64,000 nucleotides of DNA from Microtetraspora sp. NBRC 13810 (GCF_030268685.1 NZ_BSRQ01000014.1:162205-226204), one strand, 5' to 3'. Positions 8,002-17,621 are shown, counted from the first letter of the stretch. Numbers and translations: made by a program. Notes: generated from the letters alone by a model not told the origin.

Positions 8002-8349
8002 GCGTGATCTCCAGTCGTCTCCGGCCGGGCATCGCCCGCTTCGTCATCTTTCCTGTCCCGTACGGAGCGGGTTTAACGTCGCGCCCGCGCGATCCGGCGG
8101 CGGGCCGGCCATACGGCCGGCCACCTTTGCCAACGTTCCGGGTGGCGATTCCCTATATTTCCCGATAAATCCAGGCGAACGGTATATAGCGCTGATCAGG
8201 GAAAACGTGCAAAGTGATCATTCGCGTTGCCGGATAATCAGGCTGACATGCCGTTCTCGAACCAGCCGCTGTGTTCCGGAAGACGGTTGCCCGCCGTCCA
8301 CTCCGAGTCGGGGAACGGGCCGGGTGCGGGGCGTGGGAAGAGGTGTGCG
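8002..8349. other. Divergent intergenic region, lipoprotein / WD40 kinase
   Basis: Contains a perfect hairpin at 8103-8122 (GGCCGGCC, loop ATAC) and an AT-rich part at 8140-8225 likely to hold the kinase promoter. Three possible kinase starts exist (TTG 8227, ATG 8248, GTG 8350). The last has the ribosome site GAAGAGG and fits the family. Confidence 0.4.
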
Positions 8350-10278
8350 GTGCCGGGTCCTGGCCCGCTGGCCGAGGGTGATCCGCGGGAGATCGACGAC
8401 TACCGGCTGATCGGTGTGCTGGGCGAGGGCGGCCAGGGAGTGGTCTACCTCGGCAGGGCGCCCTCGGGCCGGCAGGTGGCGGTCAAGGTGCTGCACGGCC
8501 GGATGGCGGCCGACCCCAAGGTGCGGGAGCGGTTCCTGCGCGAGGCCGAGGTGATCCGCCGGGTCGCCGCGTTCTGCACGGCCAAGGTGCTGGACACCGG
8601 GATCGTCGGCGACCGGCCGTACATGGTGAGCGAGTACATCCAGGGGCCCTCGCTCCAGGACCTCGTCGCCGCCGAGGGGCCGCGGGCCGGCGGCGCGCTG
8701 GACCGGATCGCGGTGACCACGCTGACCGCGCTGGCCGCGATCCACCGGGCCGGCATCATCCACCGGGACTTCAAGCCGCGCAACGTGATCATGGGCCCCG
8801 AGGGTCCGGTGGTCATCGACTTCGGCATCGCCAGCGTCCCGGACCACACCGCCACGCACTCCTCGGTGATGGGCACCCCCGCCTACCTCGCGCCCGAGCA
8901 GCTCAACGGGGAGGAGGCCGGCCCGGCGTCCGACGTGTTCGGCTGGGCCGCCACGATGGTCTACGCGGCCACCGGCCACCCGGCCTTCCCCGGCGACGTC
9001 TCGGCCGTGGTGATGAACGCGGTGCTCAACCGCAAGCCCGACCTGGCCGGCGTGCCCGACCGGCTGCGCCCGCTGCTGGCCGCCGCCCTGGTCAAGCGGC
9101 CCGAGGACCGGCCCGCCGTCACCGACCTGCTCGACGCCCTCACCCGCGACGAGGTCTCGCGCGCCCCGGGCACGCCTCGCGGCCGGGGCGTGCGCCCCCG
9201 GGTGCGCAAGGCGGTCGTCGCGGTCGCCGTGGCCGCCGGACTGGTCCTCGGCGCCGTCTGGCTCCAGGAGCCCTCACCCGCCGGTCCCGGCCCGGCCGCG
9301 GGCGGGACCGGCGGGCCGGCCTCCTTCGGCATGCCGGTCGGCCGGCCGTTCACCGGCACCGCCGACGTCCTGACCGTGGCCGCGGCCGAGCTGGCCGGGC
9401 GTCCCGTGGTGCTCTCCGGCGGCAAGGACAGGATGGTCCGGGTGTGGGACCTGGCGACCGGCCGGGCGGTCGGCCGGCCGCTCGCGGGCCACACCGACTG
9501 GGTGTGGTCGGTGGCGGCGGCCGAGCTGGACGGCCGCCCGGTGGCGGTCTCCGGCGGCAGGGACGGCACGGTGCGGGTGTGGGACCTCGCCACCGGGCGG
9601 CCCGTCGGCCGGCCGTTCACCTCGGGGGCCGCGGTCCTCACGGTGGCGGCGGCGGAGCTGGACGGCCGCCCGGTCGTGCTGTCCGGCGGCGACGACGAGA
9701 CCGTCCGGGTGTGGGACCTCGCCACGGGGAGGCCGGTCGGCGAGCCGTTCACCGGGCACGGCGAGCCGGTCTTCTCCGTGGTGGCGGCGGAGCTGGCCGG
9801 GCGTCCCGTGGTCGTCTCCGGCGGCGAGGACAGAACGGTCCGGGTGTGGGACCTGGCGACCGGCCGGGCGGTCGGCGAGCCGTACGCGGGACACACCGAC
9901 TTCGTGATCGAGGTGGACGTCGCCGAGCTGGCCGGGCGGCCCGTCGTGATCTCCGGCGGCGAGGACGAGACGATCCAGGTGTGGGACCTCGCCACCAGGA
10001 AGCAGGTCACCGGACCGATCTTCGGTCACGGCAGGGCCGTCCACTCGGTGGAGGCCGCGACGCTGGACGGGCGTCCCGTGCTGGTCTCCGGCAGCGAGGA
10101 CGAGACGGTGCGGGTGTGGGACCTCGCGACGGGGAAGCCGATCGGCGGGCCGTTCACCGGGCACACCGACTGGGTGTGGTCGGTGGGCGTGGCCCGGCTG
10201 GACGGGCGTCCGGTCGCGCTGTCCGGCGGCGAGGACGAGACGATCCGGGTGTGGAGCCTCGGCCCGCCCGCCCCGTGA
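8350..10278 (+). CDS. Membrane Ser/Thr protein kinase with C-terminal WD40 propeller
   Basis: 642 residues from GTG 8350. The N-terminal kinase domain (about 17-270) is complete: Gly-rich loop GEGGQG, catalytic Lys46, HRD with Asp140, DFG with Asp157, and APEQ. One membrane helix (about 289-306) follows, then a very regular seven-bladed WD40 propeller (about 345-642) with blades of some 45 residues carrying VRVWDLATG and GRPV(V/A)LSGG. The propeller would face outside and may sense a ligand or scaffold partners. The blades are so alike that they probably spread by recent internal duplication. A longer N-terminus from ATG 8248 is possible. Confidence 0.9.
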   Translation: MPGPGPLAEGDPREIDDYRLIGVLGEGGQGVVYLGRAPSGRQVAVKVLHGRMAADPKVRERFLREAEVIRRVAAFCTAKVLDTGIVGDRPYMVSEYIQGPSLQDLVAAEGPRAGGALDRIAVTTLTALAAIHRAGIIHRDFKPRNVIMGPEGPVVIDFGIASVPDHTATHSSVMGTPAYLAPEQLNGEEAGPASDVFGWAATMVYAATGHPAFPGDVSAVVMNAVLNRKPDLAGVPDRLRPLLAAALVKRPEDRPAVTDLLDALTRDEVSRAPGTPRGRGVRPRVRKAVVAVAVAAGLVLGAVWLQEPSPAGPGPAAGGTGGPASFGMPVGRPFTGTADVLTVAAAELAGRPVVLSGGKDRMVRVWDLATGRAVGRPLAGHTDWVWSVAAAELDGRPVAVSGGRDGTVRVWDLATGRPVGRPFTSGAAVLTVAAAELDGRPVVLSGGDDETVRVWDLATGRPVGEPFTGHGEPVFSVVAAELAGRPVVVSGGEDRTVRVWDLATGRAVGEPYAGHTDFVIEVDVAELAGRPVVISGGEDETIQVWDLATRKQVTGPIFGHGRAVHSVEAATLDGRPVLVSGSEDETVRVWDLATGKPIGGPFTGHTDWVWSVGVARLDGRPVALSGGEDETIRVWSLGPPAP

Positions 10279-10280
10279 CC

Positions 10281-10309
10281 CCGCCGGGGACTCGGTGAGC
10301 CCCCGGCGG
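10281..10309. terminator. Shared hairpin between convergent genes
   Basis: CCGCCGGGG and CCCCGGCGG pair perfectly (11-base loop) between the kinase stop (10278) and the gamma-glutamyltransferase stop (10321). Confidence 0.6.
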
Positions 10310-10320
10310 AGAGCTCCCGG

Positions 10321-12126
10321 TCAGCGGCCGGCCGCGTAGCCCTGGGCGCCGCGCGGGTTGGCGGCGGCGCGCAGGAAGCCGCCGGGCGCGGTGGCGCGGG
10401 CCACCGCGCTGAGCCGGCCCAGCGTCCAGGAGTCCTGCACCTCGACCTCGTGGCCGCGCCGGCGCAGCTCGTCCACCACGCCGGCGCCGACGCGGTCCTC
10501 CACGAGCAGCACGCCCGGACGGGACTCCCTGGGGAAGAACGAGCTCGGGAAGTGCGCGGAGTGGAACATGGGCGCGTCGATGGCCTCCTGAAGGTTCATC
10601 CCGGTGTGCACCAGAGTGAGGAAGAAGTTCAGGCTCCACTGGTCCTGCTGGTCGCCGCCCGGGGTGCCGAAGGCCAGCCACGGCTTCCCCTCGCGCAGCG
10701 CGAAGGACGGCGTCAGCGTCGTGCGCGGCCGGGCGCCGGGACGCAGCGAGGCCGGCAGCCCGTCCTGCAACCAGAACATCTGCGCCCTGGTGCCCAGCGG
10801 GAAGCCCAGCTCGGGGATGACCGGGGAGCTCTGCAGCCAGCCGCCGCTCGGCGTGGCCGACACCATGTTGCCGAACCGGTCCACCACGTCGAGGTGGCAG
10901 GTGTCGCCCCGGGTCCGCCCGTTCGGCGCGACCGTGGGCTCGCCGGCGCCGGCGGCGTTCTGGTACGCGGCCACCGCGGCCGAGGGCTGGAACAGCCGCG
11001 GCGTACGGCCGTCCACCGTGCCGGGACGCAGCTCCAGGCTGGCCTCCGGGCCGATCAGCGCCCGCCGCCCGGCGTTGTAGGACTCGCTCAGCAGCGTCCC
11101 GACCGGCACGTCGGTGAACGCCGGATCGCCGTACCACGCCTCCCGGTCGGCGAAGGCCAGCTTGGCCGACTCGGTGACGGTGTGGATGTAGTCCGGGCCG
11201 AGGTGGTCCATCGACCCGAGATCCGTCCCGGCGAGGAGCGCGAGCTGCTGGAGGAAGACCGGGCCCTGCCCCCACGGTCCGGTCTTGCAGACGGTGTGGC
11301 CGTGGTAGTCGAAGGACAGCGGCTCCTCCACGGTGGCCCGCCAGCCCGCCAGGTCGTCACCGGTCAGCAGGCCGCCGTGCACCTCGCCGGAGGAGTCCCG
11401 CCAGGCGGTCTCCGCGCAGAACTTCGCGATCGCCTCGGCGACGAAGCCGCGGTACCACGCCGCGCGGGCGGCGGCGATCTGCCCTTCCCTGCCGGTGGAG
11501 GCGGCCTGCGCCTCGGCGACCACCCGGCGGTAGGTCGCCGCCAGGGTCGGGTTGGTCAGCCGGGAACCGGGGGCGGGCACCTGGCCGTCCGGCATCCAGT
11601 GCGCGGCGGAGGTGGCCCAGTCCTCGGTGAAGAGCTGTTCCACGGTGGCGATCGTGTCGGCGATGCGCGGCAGCACGGGGACGCCCCGCTCGGCGTAGGA
11701 GATGGCGGGCTCCAGCACGTCGGCCACCGTCCAGGTGCCCCAGCGCTCCAGCATCGTCAGCCAGCCGTCGAACGCGCCCGGCACCGTCGCGGCCAGCAGG
11801 CCGGTGCCCGGGACGATCTCCAGCCCGAGGCCGGTGTAGTGCTCGACGGTCGCGGCGGCCGGCGCGACACCCTGGCCGCACACGACCGACACCTTCTGCT
11901 CGGCCTCGCTCCACAGCAGGATCGGCACCTCACCGCCCGGCCCGTTGAGGTGCGGTTCGGCGACCTGGAGCACGAAACCCGCGGCCACCGCGGCGTCGAA
12001 GGCGTTCCCGCCTCGTTCCAGCACGCTCATCCCGGCCGCGGAGGCGAGCCAGTGCGTGCTCGCGACCATGCCGAAGTCGCCGGTCAGCTCGGGACGGGTG
12101 GTGAAGGGGGGCGTGGTGCTGGACAC
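10321..12126 (-). CDS. Gamma-glutamyltransferase family protein
   Basis: 601 residues, the usual length. Family marks include GGNAFDAAVAAGFVLQV near the start, and GDTCHLDVVD, where Thr409 is the expected autocleavage residue and nucleophile of the N-terminal-nucleophile hydrolase fold. GGTs cleave gamma-glutamyl bonds of glutathione-like or poly-gamma-glutamyl compounds. No signal peptide is seen, so it is likely cytoplasmic. It is the last gene of the dpp-like operon, 16 bases after the second ATPase, which suggests that it processes the imported peptide. The oxyanion and substrate residues cannot be assigned with certainty. Confidence 0.88.
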   Translation of the reverse strand: MSSTTPPFTTRPELTGDFGMVASTHWLASAAGMSVLERGGNAFDAAVAAGFVLQVAEPHLNGPGGEVPILLWSEAEQKVSVVCGQGVAPAAATVEHYTGLGLEIVPGTGLLAATVPGAFDGWLTMLERWGTWTVADVLEPAISYAERGVPVLPRIADTIATVEQLFTEDWATSAAHWMPDGQVPAPGSRLTNPTLAATYRRVVAEAQAASTGREGQIAAARAAWYRGFVAEAIAKFCAETAWRDSSGEVHGGLLTGDDLAGWRATVEEPLSFDYHGHTVCKTGPWGQGPVFLQQLALLAGTDLGSMDHLGPDYIHTVTESAKLAFADREAWYGDPAFTDVPVGTLLSESYNAGRRALIGPEASLELRPGTVDGRTPRLFQPSAAVAAYQNAAGAGEPTVAPNGRTRGDTCHLDVVDRFGNMVSATPSGGWLQSSPVIPELGFPLGTRAQMFWLQDGLPASLRPGARPRTTLTPSFALREGKPWLAFGTPGGDQQDQWSLNFFLTLVHTGMNLQEAIDAPMFHSAHFPSSFFPRESRPGVLLVEDRVGAGVVDELRRRGHEVEVQDSWTLGRLSAVARATAPGGFLRAAANPRGAQGYAAGR

Positions 12127-12142
12127 GTGCGTCGTGTTCCTC

Positions 12143-13126
12143 TCAGTGTGCCGCTGTGGCGTCGGGGATCTTCTCGTCGGTGACCAGGTGGCAGGCGACC
12201 GTGTGCCGCCCGCCGTACGGGTCGCGCAGGGCCGGGACCGCGGTGCGGCAGACGTCCTGGGCGAGCGGGCAGCGGGTGTGGAAGCGGCAGCCGGGCGGCG
12301 GGTCGAGCGGGCTGGGGATCTCGCCGCCGAGCACGACCCTGCGGCGCTGCCGCTGCTCGACCGGGTCGGGCACCGGCGCCGCGGACAGCAGGGCCTGCGT
12401 GTACGGGTGCCGCGGCTCGGCGAAGATCTGGTCGGTGGGACCCGTCTCGACGATCTCCCCCAGGTACATGACCGCGATCCGGTCGGCGAGGAACCGCACC
12501 ACGGACAGGTCGTGCGTGATGAACAGGCAGGAGAACCCCATGTCCCGCTGGAGGTCCGTGATCAGGTTGAGTACGGACGCCTGGACGGAGACGTCGAGCG
12601 CGGACACCGGCTCGTCGGCCACCACCAGTTTGGGCTCAAGGATGAGCGCGCGGGCCAGGCCGACCCGCTGGCGCTGACCGCCGGACAGCTCGTGCGGGAA
12701 CCGCGCCAGCATCTGCCGGGGCAGGCCGACGCGTTCCATCATGGCGGTGACCCGCCGGGAGACCTCGCCGCCCTTGGCGACCCCGTGCCGGCGCAGCGGC
12801 TCGGCGACGATCTGCTCGATCGTGAAGCGCGGGTTGAGCGAGGAGTAGGGGTCCTGGAAGACCATGTGCACGTCGCGGCGCAGCGGGCGCAGCGCGCGGC
12901 GGGACAGGTGGGTGATGTCGCGGCCGTCCAGCTCGATCGTGCCCGAGGTGGGCTCGGTCAGCCGCAGCACGCACTTGCCCACCGTGGACTTCCCGCTGCC
13001 GGACTCGCCGACCAGGCCGAGCACCTCGCCCTGGGCGATCTCCAGGGACACCCCGTCCGCCGCGTGCACCACGGCTCCGCGTCCCGCACCGTAGTGCTTC
13101 ACCAGGTTGTCGACGCGCAGGATCAT
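12143..13126 (-). CDS. dppF: Oligopeptide ABC transporter ATP-binding protein (DppF type)
   Basis: 327 residues from ATG 13126, whose ATGA overlaps the stop of the preceding ATPase gene. It has Walker A GESGSGKS, the signature LSGGQRQR, Walker B LVVADEP and a C-terminal oligo/dipeptide domain with the cysteine pattern CRFHTRCPLAQDVC typical of the family. It pairs with the neighbouring DppD-type ATPase to power a heterodimeric peptide importer. Confidence 0.9.
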   Translation of the reverse strand: MILRVDNLVKHYGAGRGAVVHAADGVSLEIAQGEVLGLVGESGSGKSTVGKCVLRLTEPTSGTIELDGRDITHLSRRALRPLRRDVHMVFQDPYSSLNPRFTIEQIVAEPLRRHGVAKGGEVSRRVTAMMERVGLPRQMLARFPHELSGGQRQRVGLARALILEPKLVVADEPVSALDVSVQASVLNLITDLQRDMGFSCLFITHDLSVVRFLADRIAVMYLGEIVETGPTDQIFAEPRHPYTQALLSAAPVPDPVEQRQRRRVVLGGEIPSPLDPPPGCRFHTRCPLAQDVCRTAVPALRDPYGGRHTVACHLVTDEKIPDATAAH

Positions 13127-14109
13127 CGCGAACCGTCCTCCAGCGGGTAGAAGCAGGCGGCCAGATGCCCGGGACCGCTCGCCGCCAGCTCGGGCACCGC
13201 GGTGACGCAGTCGTCCTTCGCCCGCGGGCAGCGGTCGTGGAACAGGCACGCGGCCGGGTCCGACAGCGACGAAGGCAGCATGCCGGGAATCTCCGCCAGG
13301 CGCAGCCGCCCGTCGGCGCCGGCCGCCGCCGCCGTGGGCAGCGCCTTCATCAGGCCGAGCGTGTAGGGATGGCGGGGCCGGGCGAACAGCTCGCCGACGG
13401 GTGCCTGCTCGACGGCGCGGCCCGCGTACATGACCACGGCGCGGTCGGCGATGTCGGCGACGACGCCGAGGTCGTGCGTGATGAGGATGATCGCGGTGCC
13501 GAGCCGGTCGCGCAGGTCGCGGAAGACGTCCAGCACGCCGGCCTGGATCGTGACGTCCAGCGCGGTGGTCGGTTCGTCGGCGATGAGCACCCGCGGCGAG
13601 CAGGCCACCGCGATGGCGATCACCACACGCTGCCGCATGCCGCCGGAGAGCTGGTGCGGGTATTCGTTGATCCGCCGTTCCGGTGCCGGGATGCCGACCA
13701 GTCTGAGCAGGTCCACCGCGCGGGCGCGGGCCGCCTTCCAGGACAGCTTCTCGTGCCTGCGCAGCACCTCGCCGATCTGGTAGCCGACCGTGAACGACGG
13801 GTTCAGCGAGGTCATCGGCTCCTGGAAGACGACGGAGACGTCCTTGCCGCGCACCCGGCGCAGTTCGGCCTCGGGCAGGCCGGTGAGCTCCCGGCCGTCC
13901 AGCCTGATCGATCCGGACAGCCGGGTGCTGTCCGGCGGGAGCAGGCGGGGGATCGACATGCCGGTGACCGACTTGCCGCAGCCGGACTCCCCGCACAGCG
14001 CGAGGATCTCGCCCTCGGCCAGGTCGAGCGACACGCCCCTGACCGCGTGCACCAGGCCGTCCTCGGTGTCGAAGCCGACGGTGAGGTCCTTGATCTCTAG
14101 GAGGGTCAT
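13123..14109 (-). CDS. dppD: Oligopeptide ABC transporter ATP-binding protein (DppD type)
   Basis: 328 residues from ATG 14109, overlapping the permease stop by 4 bases. Walker A GESGCGKS, signature LSGGMRQR, Walker B LIADEP and the family C-terminus with CLFHDRCPRAKDDC are present. The frame is open further upstream, but that part is a shadow of the permease gene. Confidence 0.9.
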   Translation of the reverse strand: MTLLEIKDLTVGFDTEDGLVHAVRGVSLDLAEGEILALCGESGCGKSVTGMSIPRLLPPDSTRLSGSIRLDGRELTGLPEAELRRVRGKDVSVVFQEPMTSLNPSFTVGYQIGEVLRRHEKLSWKAARARAVDLLRLVGIPAPERRINEYPHQLSGGMRQRVVIAIAVACSPRVLIADEPTTALDVTIQAGVLDVFRDLRDRLGTAIILITHDLGVVADIADRAVVMYAGRAVEQAPVGELFARPRHPYTLGLMKALPTAAAAGADGRLRLAEIPGMLPSSLSDPAACLFHDRCPRAKDDCVTAVPELAASGPGHLAACFYPLEDGSR

Positions 14110-14996
14110 CGGGCGCTCCTGGGGTCGAAGACGTCGCGCAGACCGTCGCCGAGCAGGTTGAAGCCCAGGGTGGCCAGCGCGATCATCACTCCGGGCCAGA
14201 TCGCCAGCCAGGGCGCCTGGTCGAGGTACTGCTGGGCGATGGTGAGCATCACGCCCCACGAGGGGGTCGGCGGTTGCACACCGAGGCCGAGGAAGGACAG
14301 CGTGGCCTCGCCGATGATCGCCGTCGGGATCGCCACCGTGGCCTGCACGATCAGCGGGTTCGCGCAGTTGGGCAGGATGTAGCGGAACAGGATGTGGCCG
14401 TCTCCCGCGCCGTCCGCGACGGCGGCCATGACGTAGTCCATCTCGCGCACCGCCAGCACCTCGCCCCGGGTGATCCGGATCACCGCGGGCAACTGGGCGA
14501 AGCCGAGCGCGAACACGACGCCGCGCAGCGACGGCCCGATGATCGCGGCCAGCCCGACGGCGAACACCAGGAACGGGAACGCCAGCACGACGTCCACCAT
14601 CCGCATCACCACGGGGTCGAGCCAGCGCCGGTAGTACCCGGCCACCAGGCCGATCGGGATGCCGATCACCATCGCGAGCAGCGTGGACAGCACGCCCGCC
14701 TGCAACGAGATCTGCGCGCCGGAGGCGATCCTGGCGAGCACGTCGCGGCCGAGGTCGTCGGCGCCCAGCGGGTGCGCGGGGGAGGGCGGCGCGAGTGTCG
14801 CGTTGTAGTCCTGCAGGGACGGGTCCGGGGTGACCAGCGGCCCGACCAGGGCGAGCAGCAGGAACGCCACGACCAGCACCAGGCCGACCATCGGCAGCGG
14901 CCTGCGCCGGAAGCGCCGCCACAGCCTGCGCCGCCGGTCGGCCCGCCCGGAGGAGACCACGGGCGCGACCGTTTCTTTCACGCCCAACTCAGCCAT
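14106..14996 (-). CDS. dppC: Oligopeptide ABC transporter permease (DppC type)
   Basis: 296 residues. A basic N-terminus and first membrane helix precede HPLGADDLGRDVLARI, the hallmark of DppC-type permeases, then further helices and the EAA coupling loop region. It overlaps its neighbours by 4 and 8 bases, so translation is coupled. Confidence 0.9.
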   Translation of the reverse strand: MAELGVKETVAPVVSSGRADRRRRLWRRFRRRPLPMVGLVLVVAFLLLALVGPLVTPDPSLQDYNATLAPPSPAHPLGADDLGRDVLARIASGAQISLQAGVLSTLLAMVIGIPIGLVAGYYRRWLDPVVMRMVDVVLAFPFLVFAVGLAAIIGPSLRGVVFALGFAQLPAVIRITRGEVLAVREMDYVMAAVADGAGDGHILFRYILPNCANPLIVQATVAIPTAIIGEATLSFLGLGVQPPTPSWGVMLTIAQQYLDQAPWLAIWPGVMIALATLGFNLLGDGLRDVFDPRSAR

Positions 14997-15948
14997 CGGT
15001 GCCTCCCGAGAGCCGGACCCGCGGGTTGAGGAACGCGTAGGCGATGTCCACCAGCAGGTTCACGAGTACGTAGCCCGCCACCGTGACCAGCACCACCGCC
15101 TGGATCACCGGGTAGTTGCGGGTGAGCACCGCGTCCACGGTGAGCTTCCCGAAGCCCGGGATCACGAAGATCTGCTCGGTGACCACGGCGCCGCTGATCA
15201 GGGCGCCGAGCTGGAGGCCGAGCACGGTGACCACCGTGGTCAGGCTGTTGCGCAGCGCGTGGACGCCGACGACCGCGCTCTCCGGCAGGCCCTTGGACCG
15301 GGCGGTGCGCACGTAGTCCGAGGACAGGGCGCCGAGCATCGCCGAGCGGGTCTGGCGCATCAGCACGGCGGCGAACCCGGCGCCGAGCACCAGCGAGGGC
15401 ATCAGCATCCGCAGCAGGTTGCCGCCCGGGTCCTCGCTGAACGGCACGTACCCGGAGGCGGGCAGCCAGCGCAGGGTGACCGCGAAGAGCAGGATGCCGA
15501 GCAGCCCGAGCCAGAAGTGCGGGATGGACAGCCCGGCCAGCCCGAAGCCGGTGGCCAGGTAGTCGGGCAGCCGGCCGCGCCGTACCGCGGCGATGATGCC
15601 GGCCAGCACGCCGATCACGATGGCGACGAGCATGGCCAGCGCGGCGAGCTCCAGTGTGACGGGCAGCCGCTGGAGGAGGATCTCCGACACCGGGAGCCCG
15701 TCCTGGGTGGACCTGCCCAGGTTGCCGGTGAGGGTCTGGCCGACGTAGGTGACGTACTGCGCGGGGAGCGGCCGGTCCAGGCCGTACTCCTCGCGGATCG
15801 CGGCGACGACCGCCGGGGTCGCCTCCTCACCGGCCATCACCACGGCCGGGTCCCCGGGCAGCGCCCTGATCCCCAGGAAGATCAGGACGCTGGCCACGAA
15901 CATCACGATCAGCGCCGAGCCGGCCCGGCGGAGGACGAACCAGATCAC
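14989..15948 (-). CDS. dppB: Oligopeptide ABC transporter permease (DppB type)
   Basis: 319 residues beginning with the usual DppB N-terminus (RRAGSALIVMFVASVLIFL) and GDP motif. About six membrane helices; the coupling loop includes the block YVRTARSKGLPE. It overlaps the binding-protein gene by 4 bases. Confidence 0.9.
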   Translation of the reverse strand: MIWFVLRRAGSALIVMFVASVLIFLGIRALPGDPAVVMAGEEATPAVVAAIREEYGLDRPLPAQYVTYVGQTLTGNLGRSTQDGLPVSEILLQRLPVTLELAALAMLVAIVIGVLAGIIAAVRRGRLPDYLATGFGLAGLSIPHFWLGLLGILLFAVTLRWLPASGYVPFSEDPGGNLLRMLMPSLVLGAGFAAVLMRQTRSAMLGALSSDYVRTARSKGLPESAVVGVHALRNSLTTVVTVLGLQLGALISGAVVTEQIFVIPGFGKLTVDAVLTRNYPVIQAVVLVTVAGYVLVNLLVDIAYAFLNPRVRLSGGTDG

Positions 15949-17567
15949 TGGGCGTATCCGGCGTTGGCCAGCCGGGGCAGCGCGTCCTCGTAGTAGTCCA
16001 CGCCGGCGATCGACTTGTTCATGCCGAGGTAGTACTTGTTGTGGTAGAGGTAGATGAATCCGCGCAGCTCAGCGGCCTTCTGCAGGGCCTTGGCGTAGAG
16101 GTCGGAGCGCTCCGCGGGGTCCGACGCGGCGGCGGCGGCCTTGAGCGAGTCGTCGATGACCGGGTCGGAGATGCCGCCGTAGTTGTTGCTGCCGCCGGTG
16201 TTGATCATGTTGTTCAGGTTGCCGTCCGGGTCGATGCGGCCGGACCAGCCGTTCAGCAGCACCTGGAAGTCGCCGGCGTTGCCCTGCTCCAGCGTGGAGA
16301 CGAACTCGGCGGTCTGCACGGAGACGTTGAACCCGGTCTCCTTGACCATCTGCTGGATGACCTCGGCGAGCCGCTGGTTGGTCGCGTCGTTGGGCGCGGT
16401 CAGCGTCACCGGGATCGGCGTCTGCACGCCGGAGGCGGCCACCAGCTGCTTGGCCTTGGCGACGTCGCGCTTGGGGCAGGTCAGGCTCGCCGAACGGTAG
16501 GGGCTGTCCAGCGGGATGGGGAAGCAGTCCGGCTGGTGCAGGCCGTTGTAGACGGTCTTGTTGATCGCCTCGCGGTCCAGCGACAGCTCGAACGCCTCGC
16601 GCAGCTCGGGCGACTTGCCCAGCGGCGAGTCCACCGGGCCGTACTTCTCGGTGGAGCCGCTGACGTTGCCGATGTTGACGGAGAAGCCGTAGTAGCCGAG
16701 GCCGCCGCCGGAGACCACCTTGAGGTTCGGGTCGTTCTGCACGCCGGCCACGGTGGTGGTGGCGAGGCTGTCGGCCACCTGCACGTCGCCGGACTTCAGG
16801 TTGGCGGCCCGCACGTTCGGGTCGACGATGATCTTGTAAATGATCTTGTCGAGGTTGACCTTGTCGGCGTCGTAGAAGTCCGCCGACTTGTCCAGCACGA
16901 TCTCCGAGCCCGAGGTGCGGCTGGTGTACTTGAAGGGGCCGACGCACACCGGGTTGGTGCCGAAGTCGTCGCCCTCGGCGTCGAGCGCCTTCGGCGACAT
17001 GATCATCCCGGACCGGTCGGCGAGCAGCGAGGTCAGCGGCGTGTACGGCTGCGCCAGCTCCAGCTTCACCGTCTCCGGGTCCACCACGTCGACCGACTTG
17101 ACCTGGGCCAGCTCGGACGCCCTGGTCGACTTCTCCCAGGTGCGGTGCCGGTCCAGCGACTTCTTCACGGCGGCGGCGTCGAACGGCGTGCCGTCGTTGA
17201 ACTTGACGCCGGTCCGCAGCTTGATCGTCATCGTCTTGCCGTCGTCGGAGACCTCGGGCATCGCACTGGCGAGCTGCGGGACGAGGGTGGACTTCTCGTC
17301 GATGTCATACAGCTTCTGGCACAGGTTGACGAAGACCTGACGGCTGTAGAACGTCGTGGCCGAGCTGGGATCCAGGGAGCCTGGATCGGCGCTGAGCCCG
17401 ACGGTTACCGTTCCTCCCTTCTTGACCGGGCGGTCGTCGGCGGAGGCGGCGGAAACGGAGGGCGCCGGTGCGGCCGCGCCACCGCCGCCCGCGCAGGCCG
17501 AGAGGACCAGAGCCAGGGGGGCGGCGATCAGCGCGGCCCGCCACGATGGCGTGAAGGGGGAAGGCAT
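15945..17567 (-). CDS. dppA: Peptide-binding lipoprotein of the ABC importer (SBP family 5)
   Basis: 540 residues. Signal peptide with lipobox LSAC gives a lipidated Cys25, followed by a Gly/Ala/Pro linker. The SBP_bac_5 fold starts near KKGGTVTVGLSADPGSLDP. It is first in the five-gene transporter operon that ends with the gamma-glutamyltransferase, so gamma-glutamyl peptides such as glutathione breakdown products are a plausible substrate (inference from context). The ribosome site AGGAGATCC precedes the ATG. Confidence 0.9.
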   Translation of the reverse strand: MPSPFTPSWRAALIAAPLALVLSACAGGGGAAAPAPSVSAASADDRPVKKGGTVTVGLSADPGSLDPSSATTFYSRQVFVNLCQKLYDIDEKSTLVPQLASAMPEVSDDGKTMTIKLRTGVKFNDGTPFDAAAVKKSLDRHRTWEKSTRASELAQVKSVDVVDPETVKLELAQPYTPLTSLLADRSGMIMSPKALDAEGDDFGTNPVCVGPFKYTSRTSGSEIVLDKSADFYDADKVNLDKIIYKIIVDPNVRAANLKSGDVQVADSLATTTVAGVQNDPNLKVVSGGGLGYYGFSVNIGNVSGSTEKYGPVDSPLGKSPELREAFELSLDREAINKTVYNGLHQPDCFPIPLDSPYRSASLTCPKRDVAKAKQLVAASGVQTPIPVTLTAPNDATNQRLAEVIQQMVKETGFNVSVQTAEFVSTLEQGNAGDFQVLLNGWSGRIDPDGNLNNMINTGGSNNYGGISDPVIDDSLKAAAAASDPAERSDLYAKALQKAAELRGFIYLYHNKYYLGMNKSIAGVDYYEDALPRLANAGYAQ

Positions 17568-17584
17568 AGGGGGATCTCCTAGCA

Positions 17585-17602
17585 GGCAGTCGTAAGACTG
17601 CC
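17585..17602 (-). promoter_or_regulatory. Leader hairpin of the peptide importer operon
   Basis: GGCAGTC and GACTGCC pair perfectly around GTAA in the 5' leader, just before the ribosome site of the binding-protein gene. It may control translation or mRNA stability. A further short inverted repeat, AGTG-TATG-CACT, lies at 17606-17617. Confidence 0.45.
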
Positions 17603-17621
17603 GTGAAGTGTATGCACTATG

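Noticed and set aside
10450..12183. Plus-strand frame opposite the gamma-glutamyltransferase gene
   Set aside because: No start signal or motif; the minus strand has full family motifs.
16041..17582. Plus-strand frame opposite the peptide-binding protein
   Set aside because: Gly/Val/Arg-rich shadow; the minus-strand protein has lipobox and SBP motifs.
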